In this document: positions 19,272 through 28,367 of the stretch, piece by piece | Layout of the letters: the number at the start of each line of letters is the position of its first letter | Numbering within the stretch: the stretch's first letter is position 1 | DNA from: Cryobacterium breve | GTDB taxonomy: Bacteria; Actinomycetota; Actinomycetes; Actinomycetales; Microbacteriaceae | Direction: 5' to 3' | NCBI RefSeq assembly: GCF_027594785.1 | Contig: NZ_CP075584.1 | Location: forward strand, 2,232,001 to 2,296,000 | DNA: 64,000 nt | Notes under the pieces: model-generated | What the model was told of the DNA's origin: nothing | The model's database searches: none | What the model saw: only the letters and a program-made list of their open reading frames with translations | Translations under genes and position numbers: made by a program

Positions 19272-20603
19272 TCAGGCAGGGGCCACGGCCGCCGCGGCCG
19301 CCTTCGCCGCCGCGGGCAGGGCGTCGAGAATCCACTCGATCGCCTGCTCATCATGGGCCGCCGAGACGAACCAGGCCTCGAACACCGACGGCGGCAGCGA
19401 CACCCCGCCATCGAGCATCGCGTGGAAGAACGGACCGTACCGGAAGGCCTCCTGGCGCTGCACGGCGGCGTAGTCCCGCGGGGGGTGCGAGGCGGCATCC
19501 GCCCCGAAGGCGAAGCTGAACAGGTTGCCGGCACGCTGCACGCTGTGCGCGACACCCTCTGCGGAAAACGCGGCGGAGACGGCGTTGGAGAGCAGGAGCG
19601 CGGTCGCATCGAGACGAGGATAGACGGTGTCGTCGAGGGCAAGCAGGGTGGCGATGCCCGCCGCGACGGCGACCGGGTTCCCGGACAGGGTGCCGGCCTG
19701 GTAGACCGGGCCCACGGGGGCGAGGTAGTCCATGACATCGGCGCGACCGCCGAGGGCAGCGACGGGCAGGCCGCCCCCGATGACCTTGCCGAACGTGAAG
19801 AGGTCGGGACGGTACGGCTCAGCGTTGGTCTCTCCCACGTTGTCGAGGCCCCAGTAGCCGGCCGGTCCGACCCGGAACCCGGTGAGCACTTCGTCGATGA
19901 TGAGCAGCGCGCCGTAAGAGTGCGCGAGCTCGGTGAGGGCTGCGTTGAAGCCGGGGTCCGGCGCGACGACGCCCATGTTTGCGGCCGCTGCCTCGGTGAT
20001 GACGGCGGCGATCTTCCCCGGGTGCGCCTCGAACGCGGCGCGCACGGCTCCGAGGTCGTTGTACGGGAGCACGAGGGTCTGCGCCGCGGTCGCAGCGGTC
20101 ACGCCGGCGGAACCGGGCAGAGCGAGGGTCGCGAGCCCGGAGCCGGCCTGGGCGAGGAGACCGTCGGAGTGTCCGTGGTAGTGGCCGGCGAACTTGATCA
20201 GGAGGTCACGTCCGGTGAAGCCGCGGGCGAGGCGAATGGCGGTCATGGTCGCCTCCGTGCCCGTCGAGACGAGGCGCAGTTTCTCGACGGCCGAGACGCG
20301 GCCCTCGATCAACTCGGCGAGTTCGGTCTCGCCCGGAGTGGACGCGCCGAAGGACAGGCCGAGTGCCGCAGCGGCCTGGACGGCGCGGACGACCTCCGGG
20401 TGGGCGTGGCCGAGGATCGCGGGCCCCCAGGAGCCTGACGAGGTCGACGTAGTCGCGGCCGTCGGAGTCGGTGACATGGGCGCCGGAGGCCTTCACCAGG
20501 AACAGGGGGTGCCGCCGACCGAGCGGAAGGCCCGGACCGGAGAATTCACGCCGCCGGGAATGGCGCGCTGGGCGCGGGCGAACAGGTCGTCGTTACGGGT
20601 CAT
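19272..20603 (-). CDS. hemL: glutamate-1-semialdehyde 2,1-aminomutase (two frameshifts)
   Basis: About 443 residues, class-III aminotransferase fold. The N-terminus [19 protein letters not shown] is diagnostic, [15 protein letters not shown] binds PLP phosphate, and the PLP Lys lies in [14 protein letters not shown] near residue 270. It converts glutamate-1-semialdehyde to 5-aminolevulinate. The frame breaks twice: at 20431-20437, where GAGCCTG should be GAGCTG (giving [19 protein letters not shown]), and near 20510, where a run of C on the coding strand is one base short. Its ATG overlaps the hemB stop (ATGA). It is the last gene of the minus-strand heme run. Confidence 0.93.
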
Positions 20604-21589
20604 CACTTGTGGTTTCCTTCGGTGAGCCAGGCGGCGAGTTCGACGGCCCAGTAGGTGAGCACGGCGTCTGCGCCCGCCCGGCGGATGCTGAGCACCGATT
20701 CCTCGATCGAACGGCGGCGGTCGATCCAGCCCTGGGCCGCGGCCGCCTCGATCATCGCGTACTCGCCGGACACCTGGTACGCCCAGACCGGGACAGCGCT
20801 CACGGCGGCGACGTCCGCGAGCACGTCGAGGTAGCTGCCGGCCGGCTTCACCATGACGACGTCCGCGCCCTGTTCGATGTCGAGGAGGGCTTCGCGCACG
20901 CCCTCCCTGCGGTTGGCCGGGTCGAGCTGGTAGCTGCGCCGGTCTCCCGTGAGCGTCGACTGCACGGCCTCGCGGAACGGGCCGTAGAACGCGGAGGCGT
21001 ACTTCGCGGAGTACGCGAGCACGGCGGTGTCCTGGAAGCCGGAGCCGTCGAGGGCTGCGCGCACGGAGGCGACCTGGCCGTCCATCATCCCGCTGAGTCC
21101 GAGCAGCCGGGAACCGGAGGCGGCCTGGATGAGTGCCATCTCGTTGTACCGCTCGAGGGTCGCGTCGTTGTCGACGCTGCCGTCGAGTGCGAGCACGCCG
21201 CAGTGACCGTGGTCGGTGAATTCGTCGAGGCACAGGTCGGTCTGCACGACGAGCGCGTCTCCGACCTCGTCGGCGATGGCCCGCGTCGCGAGATTGAGGA
21301 TCCCCATCGGGTCCGTTGCGCCGGAGCCGATGGCGTCGCGCACATCCGGCACTCCGAAGAGCATCACGCCGCCGACGCCTGCTGCGGCAGCCTCGGCTGC
21401 CGCCCTGCGGGCACTGTCGATCGAGTGCTGCACCACGCCGGGCATGGAGGTGATCTTCACCGACTCCCGGCCTTCGCGGACGAACATCGGCAACACGAGT
21501 TCGGCGGGGTGCAGACGGGTTTCACTGGCGAGCCGGCGGAGGGCAGGCGTGGAACGCATCCGCCGCGGCCGAATAACAGGACTAATCAC
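20603..21589 (-). CDS. hemB: delta-aminolevulinic acid dehydratase (porphobilinogen synthase)
   Basis: 328 residues, intact. Schiff-base lysines are visible in [17 protein letters not shown] and [13 protein letters not shown]. The [14 protein letters not shown] segment matches the metal-site region of the family. It condenses two 5-aminolevulinates into porphobilinogen. A GTG at 21589 is used; an in-frame ATG ten codons on ([10 protein letters not shown]) is an alternative. The gap to hemD upstream is 200 bases and contains the palindromic element at 21632-21693, so hemB-hemL may be transcribed partly apart from hemD. Confidence 0.93.
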   Translation of the reverse strand: MISPVIRPRRMRSTPALRRLASETRLHPAELVLPMFVREGRESVKITSMPGVVQHSIDSARRAAAEAAAAGVGGVMLFGVPDVRDAIGSGATDPMGILNLATRAIADEVGDALVVQTDLCLDEFTDHGHCGVLALDGSVDNDATLERYNEMALIQAASGSRLLGLSGMMDGQVASVRAALDGSGFQDTAVLAYSAKYASAFYGPFREAVQSTLTGDRRSYQLDPANRREGVREALLDIEQGADVVMVKPAGSYLDVLADVAAVSAVPVWAYQVSGEYAMIEAAAAQGWIDRRRSIEESVLSIRRAGADAVLTYWAVELAAWLTEGNHK

Positions 21590-21631
21590 CCATCCACCCT
21601 ACCCACGCCGTCTCCACGTTCCCCGCAGTCA

Positions 21632-21693
21632 CGCGAGAGCACACTTTTGGCCCTTAAGACCGCGGTTTAAAGGGCCAAAATTACGCTCTCGCG
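21632..21693. repeat. dispersed palindromic element, copy 2
   Basis: CGCGAGAG... with core CTTTTGGCCCTT (21632-21655) faces its inverted copy at 21670-21693, with three mismatches in 24. The sequence is clearly related to 5228-5291. It lies between hemD and hemB, both on the minus strand. Confidence 0.8.
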
Positions 21694-21789
21694 GGAGGCG
21701 GTGGGCGCGAACGGGCGGGGCTCGGCGGGTGCGGCGGGTGCGGCGGGGTGCGGCGGAGCCGCCCGAGGCGTGGCGGAGGGGGAACCGGG

Positions 21790-22581
21790 CTAGCGGAGTT
21801 CGGCGACGTGGGAGAGGGCCTCGATGAGCGCCTCGGCGCTCGGGGCCTCGGCGACGAGGTCGACACGAAGGCCGAGGGCCGCCGCGTCCTTGGCGGTGCG
21901 CGGACCGATGCACGCGACGAGGGTCGTCTCGGGGACCGGCCCGAACTGCGCCTGGACCTGTTCTGCGACACTCCCCGAGGTGACCAGGAGCGCCTGCACC
22001 TTGCCCGCCGCGACATCCGCGACCACCCGAGGGTCGACGGGCACCCCGATCGTTCGGTAGGCGACGACGGATTCGACCTCGTGGCCGATCCGGCGCAGGC
22101 CCTCGGTGAGGAGGGGCTTGGCGATCTCGGAACGCAGGGTCAGGATGCGCAGGGGCACGACACCCTGGGTGGCGGCTTCCCACTCGGCGAGCAGGCCACG
22201 GGCGGAGTTGTCCTCGGCGGGGACGAGGTCGACGCGGTAGCCCGCGGCGACGAGGGCCGCGGCGGTAGTCTCGCCGACGGCGGCGATCCGGGTGCCGGGA
22301 GCGACGATGGCGCGGTGCGAGGAGAGCACGTCGACGGTCGTCGCGCTCGTGATGGTCATCCAGTCGAAGTCACCGTCCGCCAGGCGGGTGAGGGCGGCTT
22401 CGAGGGCAGGGGCGTTGTCTGTCGCGGCAAAGTTGATCATCGGGGCCACGATCGGCTGCGCGCCGCGCGAGCGGAGGTCCGCGGCGACATGGTCGCCCCA
22501 CGGGCCGCCGCGCGGCACGAGGACGCGCCAGCCGGCAAGCGGCTTGGTTGGGTTGGAGAGGGTCTTGTAGCGCCAGGTCAT
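21790..22581 (-). CDS. hemD: uroporphyrinogen-III synthase
   Basis: 263 residues, intact. HemD is poorly conserved in sequence, but the length, the bilobed pattern and motifs fit: WRVLVPRGG, FDWMTITSATTVDVL, RIAAVGETTAAAL, RILTLRSEIAKPLL and VACIGPRTAKDAAALGLRVDLVAEAPSAEALIEAL near the end. It closes hydroxymethylbilane to uroporphyrinogen III. It follows hemC by three bases, which supports the call. Confidence 0.9.
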   Translation of the reverse strand: MTWRYKTLSNPTKPLAGWRVLVPRGGPWGDHVAADLRSRGAQPIVAPMINFAATDNAPALEAALTRLADGDFDWMTITSATTVDVLSSHRAIVAPGTRIAAVGETTAAALVAAGYRVDLVPAEDNSARGLLAEWEAATQGVVPLRILTLRSEIAKPLLTEGLRRIGHEVESVVAYRTIGVPVDPRVVADVAAGKVQALLVTSGSVAEQVQAQFGPVPETTLVACIGPRTAKDAAALGLRVDLVAEAPSAEALIEALSHVAELR

Positions 22582-22584
22582 TTC

Positions 22585-23539
22585 TTAAGAAGTCACCTTC
22601 ATGGGGGCAAAATCGGCAGCCCCGCCTTGGATCAGATCACGGGCCACACGCTCGGAGACGTCCTGGGCGGCCTCGGCCAGGTGGGTGACGGAATGTGAAT
22701 CGGGCGTCGCGGCGTGCGAACTCACGATACTTCGGGCACCATCAGGACTGTACACCGTGGCCGTCAGGAACAACAGGCCGTCGTCGATCGCGGCCATCGC
22801 ACCGATCGGGGCGGCGCAGCCTGCCTCGAGCCGCGCGAGCACGAGACGCTCCGCCGTCGTGGTGGCCTGGCTCGTGGCGTGGTTGATCGCGGCGAGCGCG
22901 AGACCGAGTGGGCGATCGAGCCTGCCCTCGCGCACCTCGATCGCGAGGGAACCCTGACCGGGCGCGGTCGGCCAGTCGGAGAGCTCGAGGTACTCGCCCT
23001 CGACCGCACTCAGGAGACCGAGCCTGCTGAGGCCGGCGGCCGCGAGCACGACGGCGTCGAGGTCGCCAGCGGTGACCCTGCCGAGCCGGGTGTCCACGTT
23101 GCCACGGATGTCGACGACGTTCAGGTCTGGCCGCGCCTTCAGGAGCCTGGGCGACCCGGCGCGGAGATCCTGTGCCGACCCGTGCGCCATCGGGGAGGGT
23201 CTCGAGCGTCAGCCCGTCGCGGGCGCAGAGCACGTCGCGGGCGTCCGCCCGGCGTGGCGTGGCGCCGACGACAAGGCCGGGATAGTGCGCGGTCGGCAGG
23301 TCCTTGAAGGAGTGCACGATCGCGTCGCAGTCGCCGTTCAGCAGGGCCTCGCGCAGGGCGCTCGCGAACACGCCCGTCCCGCCGAGGCCGGACAGGGGTT
23401 CCTTCGAGGTGTCGCCGTGGGTCGTGATCACGACGAGCTCGACCTCGGTGCCCGCTGCCGCCGCGATCCGGTTGGCGACGGCCTGGGTCTGGGCGAGCGC
23501 GAGCGCGCTCCCGCGGGTGCCGATCCTGATGGTGCTCAC
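22585..23539 (-). CDS. hemC: porphobilinogen deaminase (hydroxymethylbilane synthase; one frameshift)
   Basis: About 317 residues. Conserved blocks are IRIGTRGSALALAQT, VHSFKDLPT, GTGSPRR, and DIRGNVDTRLG. The dipyrromethane-binding Cys is in LEAGCAAPIGA. It polymerises four porphobilinogens. The frame breaks at 23143-23149, where GAGCCTG (CAGGCTC on the coding strand) should carry one base less, giving SPRRVAQLLKARPDLNVVDIRGN. The GTG start at 23539 overlaps the cpfC stop (GTGA). Confidence 0.93.
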
Positions 23540-24654
23540 GGCGCGATCCCGGCGAGCGCGGGCTTGAAGCCGAGACGCACGTTCTCGCAGCACCCGGGCC
23601 GGCACACGTCGTACCAGGGTCCGAGCGGGGTCACTGCGGGCCGTTCGGCGGCCGGGGTGTCGTCGAGGCGTTCGACCACGAGGTCGATCAACCCGCTCAC
23701 GTATGCCGGGTCGACGCCGGGCGTCGGAACCCGCACCGAGAAGATCCCCTGTTCGTGCGCGGTTTCCGTCGCCTCGTTGTCGAGGTCCCACATGACCTCC
23801 ATGTGGTCGCTCACGAAGCCGAGCGGCACGATGACGACGGCACGGATGCCCCTGGCCGGGAGCAGCCGGATCGCGTCGTTGATGTCGGGCTCGAGCCACG
23901 GCATGCTCGGCGGGCCGCTCCGGGACTGGAAGACGAGCTGCCACGGGGTCTCCCCCGCTGCGGCATCCGCTGCGCCGACACCCGTCATGACGGCGTGCGC
24001 GACGGCGAGGTGCTGGGCCTGGTACGCGCCACCCGCACCGAAGCCGCGTTCGGCCGGTCCGCTCTTGTCCGCGTCCGTGGACGGGATCGAGTGGGTCGAG
24101 AACAGGATCTCCACCTCGGTGGCGAGGTCGATGCCGGGGAACTGCGCCGCGACATCCGCGAGGCCCGTGCTGACGCCGGTTATGAAGGGGGTGACGAAGC
24201 CGGGGTGGTCGAAGAACTGCCGCACCTTGTCGATGTGCACGACGCCGGTCAGGCCTGTGGTTTCGAGCGCGGCGGCGAGGTCTTCCCGGTACTGACGGCA
24301 GCCGGAGTACGAGCTGTACGCACTCGTGACGATCGCGAGCAGGCGGTCCTGGCCGTTGGCGTGCGCCTCGGCGACGACGTCGCGGAGGTAGGGGTCCCAG
24401 TTGCGGTTGCCCCAGAGCACGGGGATATCGATGCCGCGGCGGCCGAGTTCGGCTTCGAGTGCGGCGCGCAGCACGCGGTTCTGGGCGTTGATCGGGCTGA
24501 TTCCGCCGAAGTGGCGGTAGTGCGTCGCTACTTCTTCAAGGCGTTCTTCCGGGATGCCGCGGCCGCCCGTGACGTTGCGGAGGAAGGGGATCACGTCGGC
24601 CTGGCCCTCCGGCCCCCCGAAGCCGGCCAGGAGGATGGCGTCGTACGCGCTCAT
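23536..24654 (-). CDS. cpfC: coproporphyrin III ferrochelatase
   Basis: 372 residues, intact. LLAGFGGPEG at the N-terminus, STHSIPSTD with the catalytic His, and the metal-side Glu in the VPLGFVSDHMEVMWDLDNEA block define a ferrochelatase. The C-terminal cysteines in CRPGCCENVR resemble the [2Fe-2S]-binding tail of actinobacterial enzymes. In this lineage iron is inserted into coproporphyrin III, and ChdC then makes heme. Start and stop overlap chdC and hemC by a few bases. Confidence 0.92.
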   Translation of the reverse strand: MSAYDAILLAGFGGPEGQADVIPFLRNVTGGRGIPEERLEEVATHYRHFGGISPINAQNRVLRAALEAELGRRGIDIPVLWGNRNWDPYLRDVVAEAHANGQDRLLAIVTSAYSSYSGCRQYREDLAAALETTGLTGVVHIDKVRQFFDHPGFVTPFITGVSTGLADVAAQFPGIDLATEVEILFSTHSIPSTDADKSGPAERGFGAGGAYQAQHLAVAHAVMTGVGAADAAAGETPWQLVFQSRSGPPSMPWLEPDINDAIRLLPARGIRAVVIVPLGFVSDHMEVMWDLDNEATETAHEQGIFSVRVPTPGVDPAYVSGLIDLVVERLDDTPAAERPAVTPLGPWYDVCRPGCCENVRLGFKPALAGIAP

Positions 24655-25419
24655 TACTGGAGCACCTCGACGAGTTCCGCGGTGGAGATGCGGCGGCCGG
24701 TGTAGAACGGGACCTCTTCGCGCACGTGGCGGCGGGCCTCGGTGTTGCGGAGCTCACGCATCAGGTCGACGAGTTCGGTGAGCTCGTCGCTCTCGATCGG
24801 GAGGAGCCATTCGTAGTCGCCGAGGGCGAAAGCGGAGACGGTGTTCGCGATCGCGCCGCGGAAGGCGGCGCCCTTGCGGCCGTGGTCAGCGAGCATGGCG
24901 CTGCGCTCGGCCTCGGGGAGGAGGTACCACTCATAGCTGCGCACGAAGGGGTACACGGTCAGCCAGGCCTTGGGTTCGATGCCGCGCAGGAAGCCGGGGA
25001 CGTGGCTCTTGTTGAATTCGGCGTCGCGGTGCACGCCCATCGCGTTCCAGGTCGGCAGCAGGCTCTTGAGGAGCCGGCTGCGGCGCAGTTCCCGGTTCGC
25101 CCACTGCAGTGTCTCCGCCTCGGCCGCGTGGGTCCAGATCATCAGGTCTGCGTCGGCACGGAGCCCCGAGACGTCGTAGAAGCCGCGGACGGTGACGCCC
25201 TCGGCCTCGACGAGTTCGACGATGTCGTCGAGTCTCGAGCACGGCGTGCGGAACGTCACGGCCGTCGAGGTCGTCCGGGTTCGTCGGGTCCTTGCGAAGC
25301 ACTGCGAAAAGGGTGAAGCCCTGGGGCGACGCCGCACTCGTTGCGTCACCGGTGAGGGTGTCGGCGTCGGGGGCGGGATGGGGAGAGGTTACTGCCTCTC
25401 CGGCAGCCGGCTGAGTCAT
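24654..25419 (-). CDS. chdC: coproheme decarboxylase (HemQ/ChdC; one frameshift)
   Basis: About 254 residues of the chlorite-dismutase-like family. Typical blocks are FTLFAVLRKD, VRGFYDVSGLRADADLMIW, FVRSYEWYLLPEAER with the catalytic Tyr, and FALGDYEWLLPIESDEL. It oxidatively decarboxylates coproheme to heme b. The frame breaks at 25230-25236: GAGTCTC on the plus strand should be GAGCTC, giving AVLELDDIVELVEAEGV. ATG 25419 starts the only in-frame extension covering the conserved FTLFAV strand. An 80-base gap separates it from the small membrane genes. Confidence 0.92.
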
Positions 25420-25499
25420 GAGTACAGTCTCTACTTTTTTATGGTGAGAGCCAAAAGACTCGGCCGGCGCCCAGCGGGGGCACGCTCGTCCGGTCGGTC

Positions 25500-25793
25500 T
25501 CAGTCGTCGAGGACGGCCTTGAGCGCGAACCAGACCACGGCACCCACCGCGAGTGCGCTGCCGAGGGCGACTCCGAGCAGTGCCGTGGGGTTCTCCTCGC
25601 CGAGCTTGTGCAGGCGGCGCCGGGCGAGGCGCTCCTGGTCGCGCAACCGCTTCGGGACGTTGAGCTTGTACTCGATCGCGTCGAGGGTCAGCGCGAGCTG
25701 GGCACGCGCGGCGGACGCCTCGGTGCGCAACTCGTGCGTGGACTTCGACGAAGTCGCCGCCGCACCGGTCGTTTTGTCCTGTTCAGTGCTCAT
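25500..25793 (-). CDS. DUF3618-type small membrane protein
   Basis: 97 residues. A soluble N-terminal part with THELRTEASAARAQLALTLDAIEYKLNVPKRLR matches the DUF3618 pattern (a helical ARAQLAxTxDAIE core). One C-terminal helix (ALLGVALGSALAVGAVVWFAL) follows. The function is unknown. It starts inside the end of the holin-like gene (11-base overlap) and is part of a three-gene set often seen with it in actinobacteria, encoding envelope-associated helical proteins. Confidence 0.75.
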   Translation of the reverse strand: MSTEQDKTTGAAATSSKSTHELRTEASAARAQLALTLDAIEYKLNVPKRLRDQERLARRRLHKLGEENPTALLGVALGSALAVGAVVWFALKAVLDD

Positions 25794-26241
25794 AGTCTCC
25801 GACTCCCTTGATCGCGTCCGCGTCCCGGCGGATGCTCGCAGCGAGGCCGTCCGGGTCGGCGCGCGTTCCGGCCTTCACCCGGTTGACCCCGATCAGCACG
25901 AGGATCGCGGCGATGAGGAGCAGGGCGACCGCGACGATGAGCGTCGCAAGCCAGAGCGGCAGCACGAGCGCGAGGGCGATCACGGCGAGCGCGACGAAGA
26001 CGATGACGGCGAGGAATGCGAACACCCCGGCCACGACGAAGAGGCCGATGCCGACGCCGATGTTCTTCGCCTTGCCGGCCATCTCGGACTTGAAGGCCTC
26101 GATCTCCGCGTGGATGAGCGCGGCGATCTGCCCGGGAAGCTCGGAGACGAGGGTGATCAGCGTCTTGCGCGGCCGCGGGCCGAACCCGCCTGCGCGAGCG
26201 CTGTCGGTCGGAGTCCCGGTCGCGGCCGGCGATCCGGTCAC
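25783..26241 (-). CDS. holin-superfamily membrane protein (DUF1469-like)
   Basis: 152 residues. A soluble amphipathic segment (LITLVSELPGQIAALIHAEIEAFKSEM) is followed by two long adjacent helices (about 60-85 and 90-115) and a charged tail. This is the layout of the putative actinobacterial holin-X / DUF1469 group. No phage genes are near, so lysis is not implied. The GTG start overlaps the stop of the preceding gene (GTGA). Its place inside the heme operon suggests membrane-linked housekeeping, but that is inference. Confidence 0.75.
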   Translation of the reverse strand: MTGSPAATGTPTDSARAGGFGPRPRKTLITLVSELPGQIAALIHAEIEAFKSEMAGKAKNIGVGIGLFVVAGVFAFLAVIVFVALAVIALALVLPLWLATLIVAVALLLIAAILVLIGVNRVKAGTRADPDGLAASIRRDADAIKGVGDYEH

Positions 26242-26651
26242 AGTGAGGATGCTTCCGATGTGGGCGCGCCCGGGTCGGGGGTGCCCTGGGCGGGAGTCGC
26301 CGCCGAGGTGGCCGACGCTGCTGAGGCGGCCGGCGGCGTTGTGGCTGCCGGGCGTTTCGTGGGCCAGGACGTTCCGTACCGGGGGCCTGAACCCGCGGCA
26401 TCCGTGGCCTTCGCCGTTTTGTCCGCGAGGGCGCCGACGAGCTTCTTACCGGCGTTGATCAGAGTGGCCGGCACGTCGCCGACACGCTCGAGTGCGAAGT
26501 CGCGGGCCTCGGTCACGCGGCGCTGCACGGGGTCGGCGTTCCACAGGCTTTCCGCCGAGGCCACGATCTGGTCGTAACGCTTACGTCCGGCACGGGCGCC
26601 CAGGACGTAACCGACGAGTCCACCGGTGATAAAAAGAAGCTTTCCCCGCAT
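26238..26651 (-). CDS. small YtxH-like envelope protein
   Basis: About 137 residues. The N-terminus MRGKLLFITGGLVGYVLGARAGRKRYDQI is one short membrane helix followed by a Gly/Arg turn, as in YtxH-like proteins. The middle is helical and the last 45 residues are an Ala/Thr/Pro-rich tail. ATG 26651 is preferred to ATG 26663 because GGAG lies six bases before it. The function is unknown. It heads the three-gene insert between cgoX and chdC. Confidence 0.65.
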   Translation of the reverse strand: MRGKLLFITGGLVGYVLGARAGRKRYDQIVASAESLWNADPVQRRVTEARDFALERVGDVPATLINAGKKLVGALADKTAKATDAAGSGPRYGTSWPTKRPAATTPPAASAASATSAATPAQGTPDPGAPTSEASSL

Positions 26652-26746
26652 GTGCCACTCCATTCTTCGTCGTTCACGTACGTCTCAGAGTATCCCGCCT
26701 GCGGAAACGGTGAAGGGCAAACTGCCGGACTAGTGGGGAGAACGGT

Positions 26747-28356
26747 TCAGAGGACCAGTGCGTCGCGGCGCGTTCGGCCGGCGGTCGCGAGGGCATCGGG
26801 GATGACGGAGGCGAGCCCGGTTCCGGAGAGCCAGGCCCCGGTGACCTCGAGCCCTTCGAGGGCCGCGACGGCCCGGCGCACCTGGTCGACGCGGTCGCGG
26901 GCGCCGACGGTCGCCGGCGCGAGCGCGTCGCCCCACCGGGTGCGGTCGAAGCCGAGCACCTGCCCCGCGGTGAGCGTGGTGCCGAGGATGGCCGAGGCAT
27001 CCGCGAGGGCGAGGGCGAGGAATTCGTCGTCGGTGAGGCGGGCGCTCGGGCTCTTCTGCCCCGCGCGTCCGTAGGACAACCGGAGCACGTGCACGCCGGG
27101 GCCCGCTTCCGCGGCGACCCATTCCCATTTCGCGGTGACGTGGGTCAGAGCCTTGGCGGTCACACCCGGCGCGTCCGCGGCGACGAGCACTCCGGTGCCG
27201 CGCGGGTGCGCGTCGAGCTCGGGGGCGGCGAGCACGAGGGTGGCGAGTTCGATCGGGGTCGGCTTCGGCCAGTGCAGGGCGCCGAGCGCCTTCTGCTGCG
27301 GTCCGAGGGGTGCGATGAGGGCGAGGGTCTGGGCACCGGGCGTCGCGAGGATGACGAACCGCGCCGAGAGGGTTTCCGGCAGGTCGCCGGATTCGAGGCA
27401 TCCGGGCGCGGCGGCGGCTTCGGTCGTTACGGGCGTTTCGGACGTTTCGGACGTTTCGGACGTTTCGGGCGTTTCGAACGTTTGAGGTGTTCCGGGGGGC
27501 CGGATTCTTCTGCGGCTTCTGGCTGGGGCGCGATGGTGACCTGCCAGGGTTCGGCCGGGGTGGGGCGGATGCGTGTCACGGCGGCCTCCGTGAACACCTC
27601 GACCTCGAAGCGGTCGAGGTCGGCACGGAGAGCGGTCACGAGACCGGCCATGCCGCCGCGCAGGCCGGAGACGGCGGAGCCGGCTGGAGCGGCGCTGCGG
27701 AGCGAGAGCACGGCGCCGGACAGCGATCCGGTCACGGTGAGGGCGGCGTTGAGCCCGGGAGCAACGACGTCGACCTCGAGGTCGTCTGCGGACGAGGTGT
27801 AGACGCCGGCGGTGACCGGTTCGACGAGGCGTTCCAGGACGCGGCGGCCCATCCGCTTGCGCACGAGTTCCCCGAGGCTGTGCTCCCTGCCGATCGTGAG
27901 CACGGGCATGAGCCGGTCGAGCCAGGCACGCAGGGCCCCCGACCAGCCGATCACGCGGCGCACGTCCTCGGCGAGCGGGGAGCCCGGGATGCCGAGCACG
28001 CCGGCCCGGGGCATCGGTGCGCTCACGGCGGCGCCGCCCGGACGCTCGGACGGCAGGTAGAGCCAGGCGCCGGCGGGGTTCGGTTGCACGACGCGGTCCG
28101 CGAGACCGAGGCCTTCGATGAATTCGGCGACGGCGTTGCGGCGAACGGCGAAGCTCTCCGCCCCGCTGTCCAGGGTGAGCCCGGCGACCTCGTGGCTCGC
28201 GAGCGCCCCGCCGAGGACGCTGCCCGCCTCGAGCACGGTGACGCTCAGCCCGACCCGCGCGCACTCGCGAGCGGCAACGAGGCCGGCCACCCCGCCGCCG
28301 ATGACGACGACGTCACGCACGTCGCCCATCCGTTCGCCCCGAATTGCTTCGCTCAT
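26747..28356 (-). CDS. cgoX: coproporphyrinogen III oxidase, HemY type (one frameshift)
   Basis: About 536 residues, longer than the usual 460-480. The FAD dinucleotide fold is at the N-terminus (VVVIGGGVAGLVAARE), with GGALASHEVAGLTLDSGAESFA and a C-terminal FAD site near VTGAWLSGTGLASVI. It oxidises coproporphyrinogen III to coproporphyrin III. The extra length comes from an acidic Thr/Glu/Pro repeat around residues 285-315, encoded by nine-base repeats at 27425-27487. The frame breaks in a G run at 27494-27499 that should be one longer, just before those repeats. Confidence 0.88.
27425..27487. repeat. nine-base tandem repeat inside cgoX
   Basis: About seven copies of CGTTTCGGA (three exact, the rest with one to three changes) run across the cgoX coding region. 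They encode a (S/P/F)ET tripeptide series on the minus strand. Repeat-number changes would stay in frame. Confidence 0.85.
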
Positions 28357-28367
28357 CGTTCGCCGGC

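Noticed and set aside
18882-20438. 518-codon plus-strand frame over hemL
   Set aside because: It is antisense to hemL, has no domain pattern, and results from GC-rich codon periodicity.
25783-26241. Prophage remnant based on the holin-like protein
   Set aside because: No other phage genes are present and this family is a common actinobacterial housekeeping protein.
27425-27487. CRISPR array
   Set aside because: Units are nine bases with no spacers and lie in frame inside a gene.
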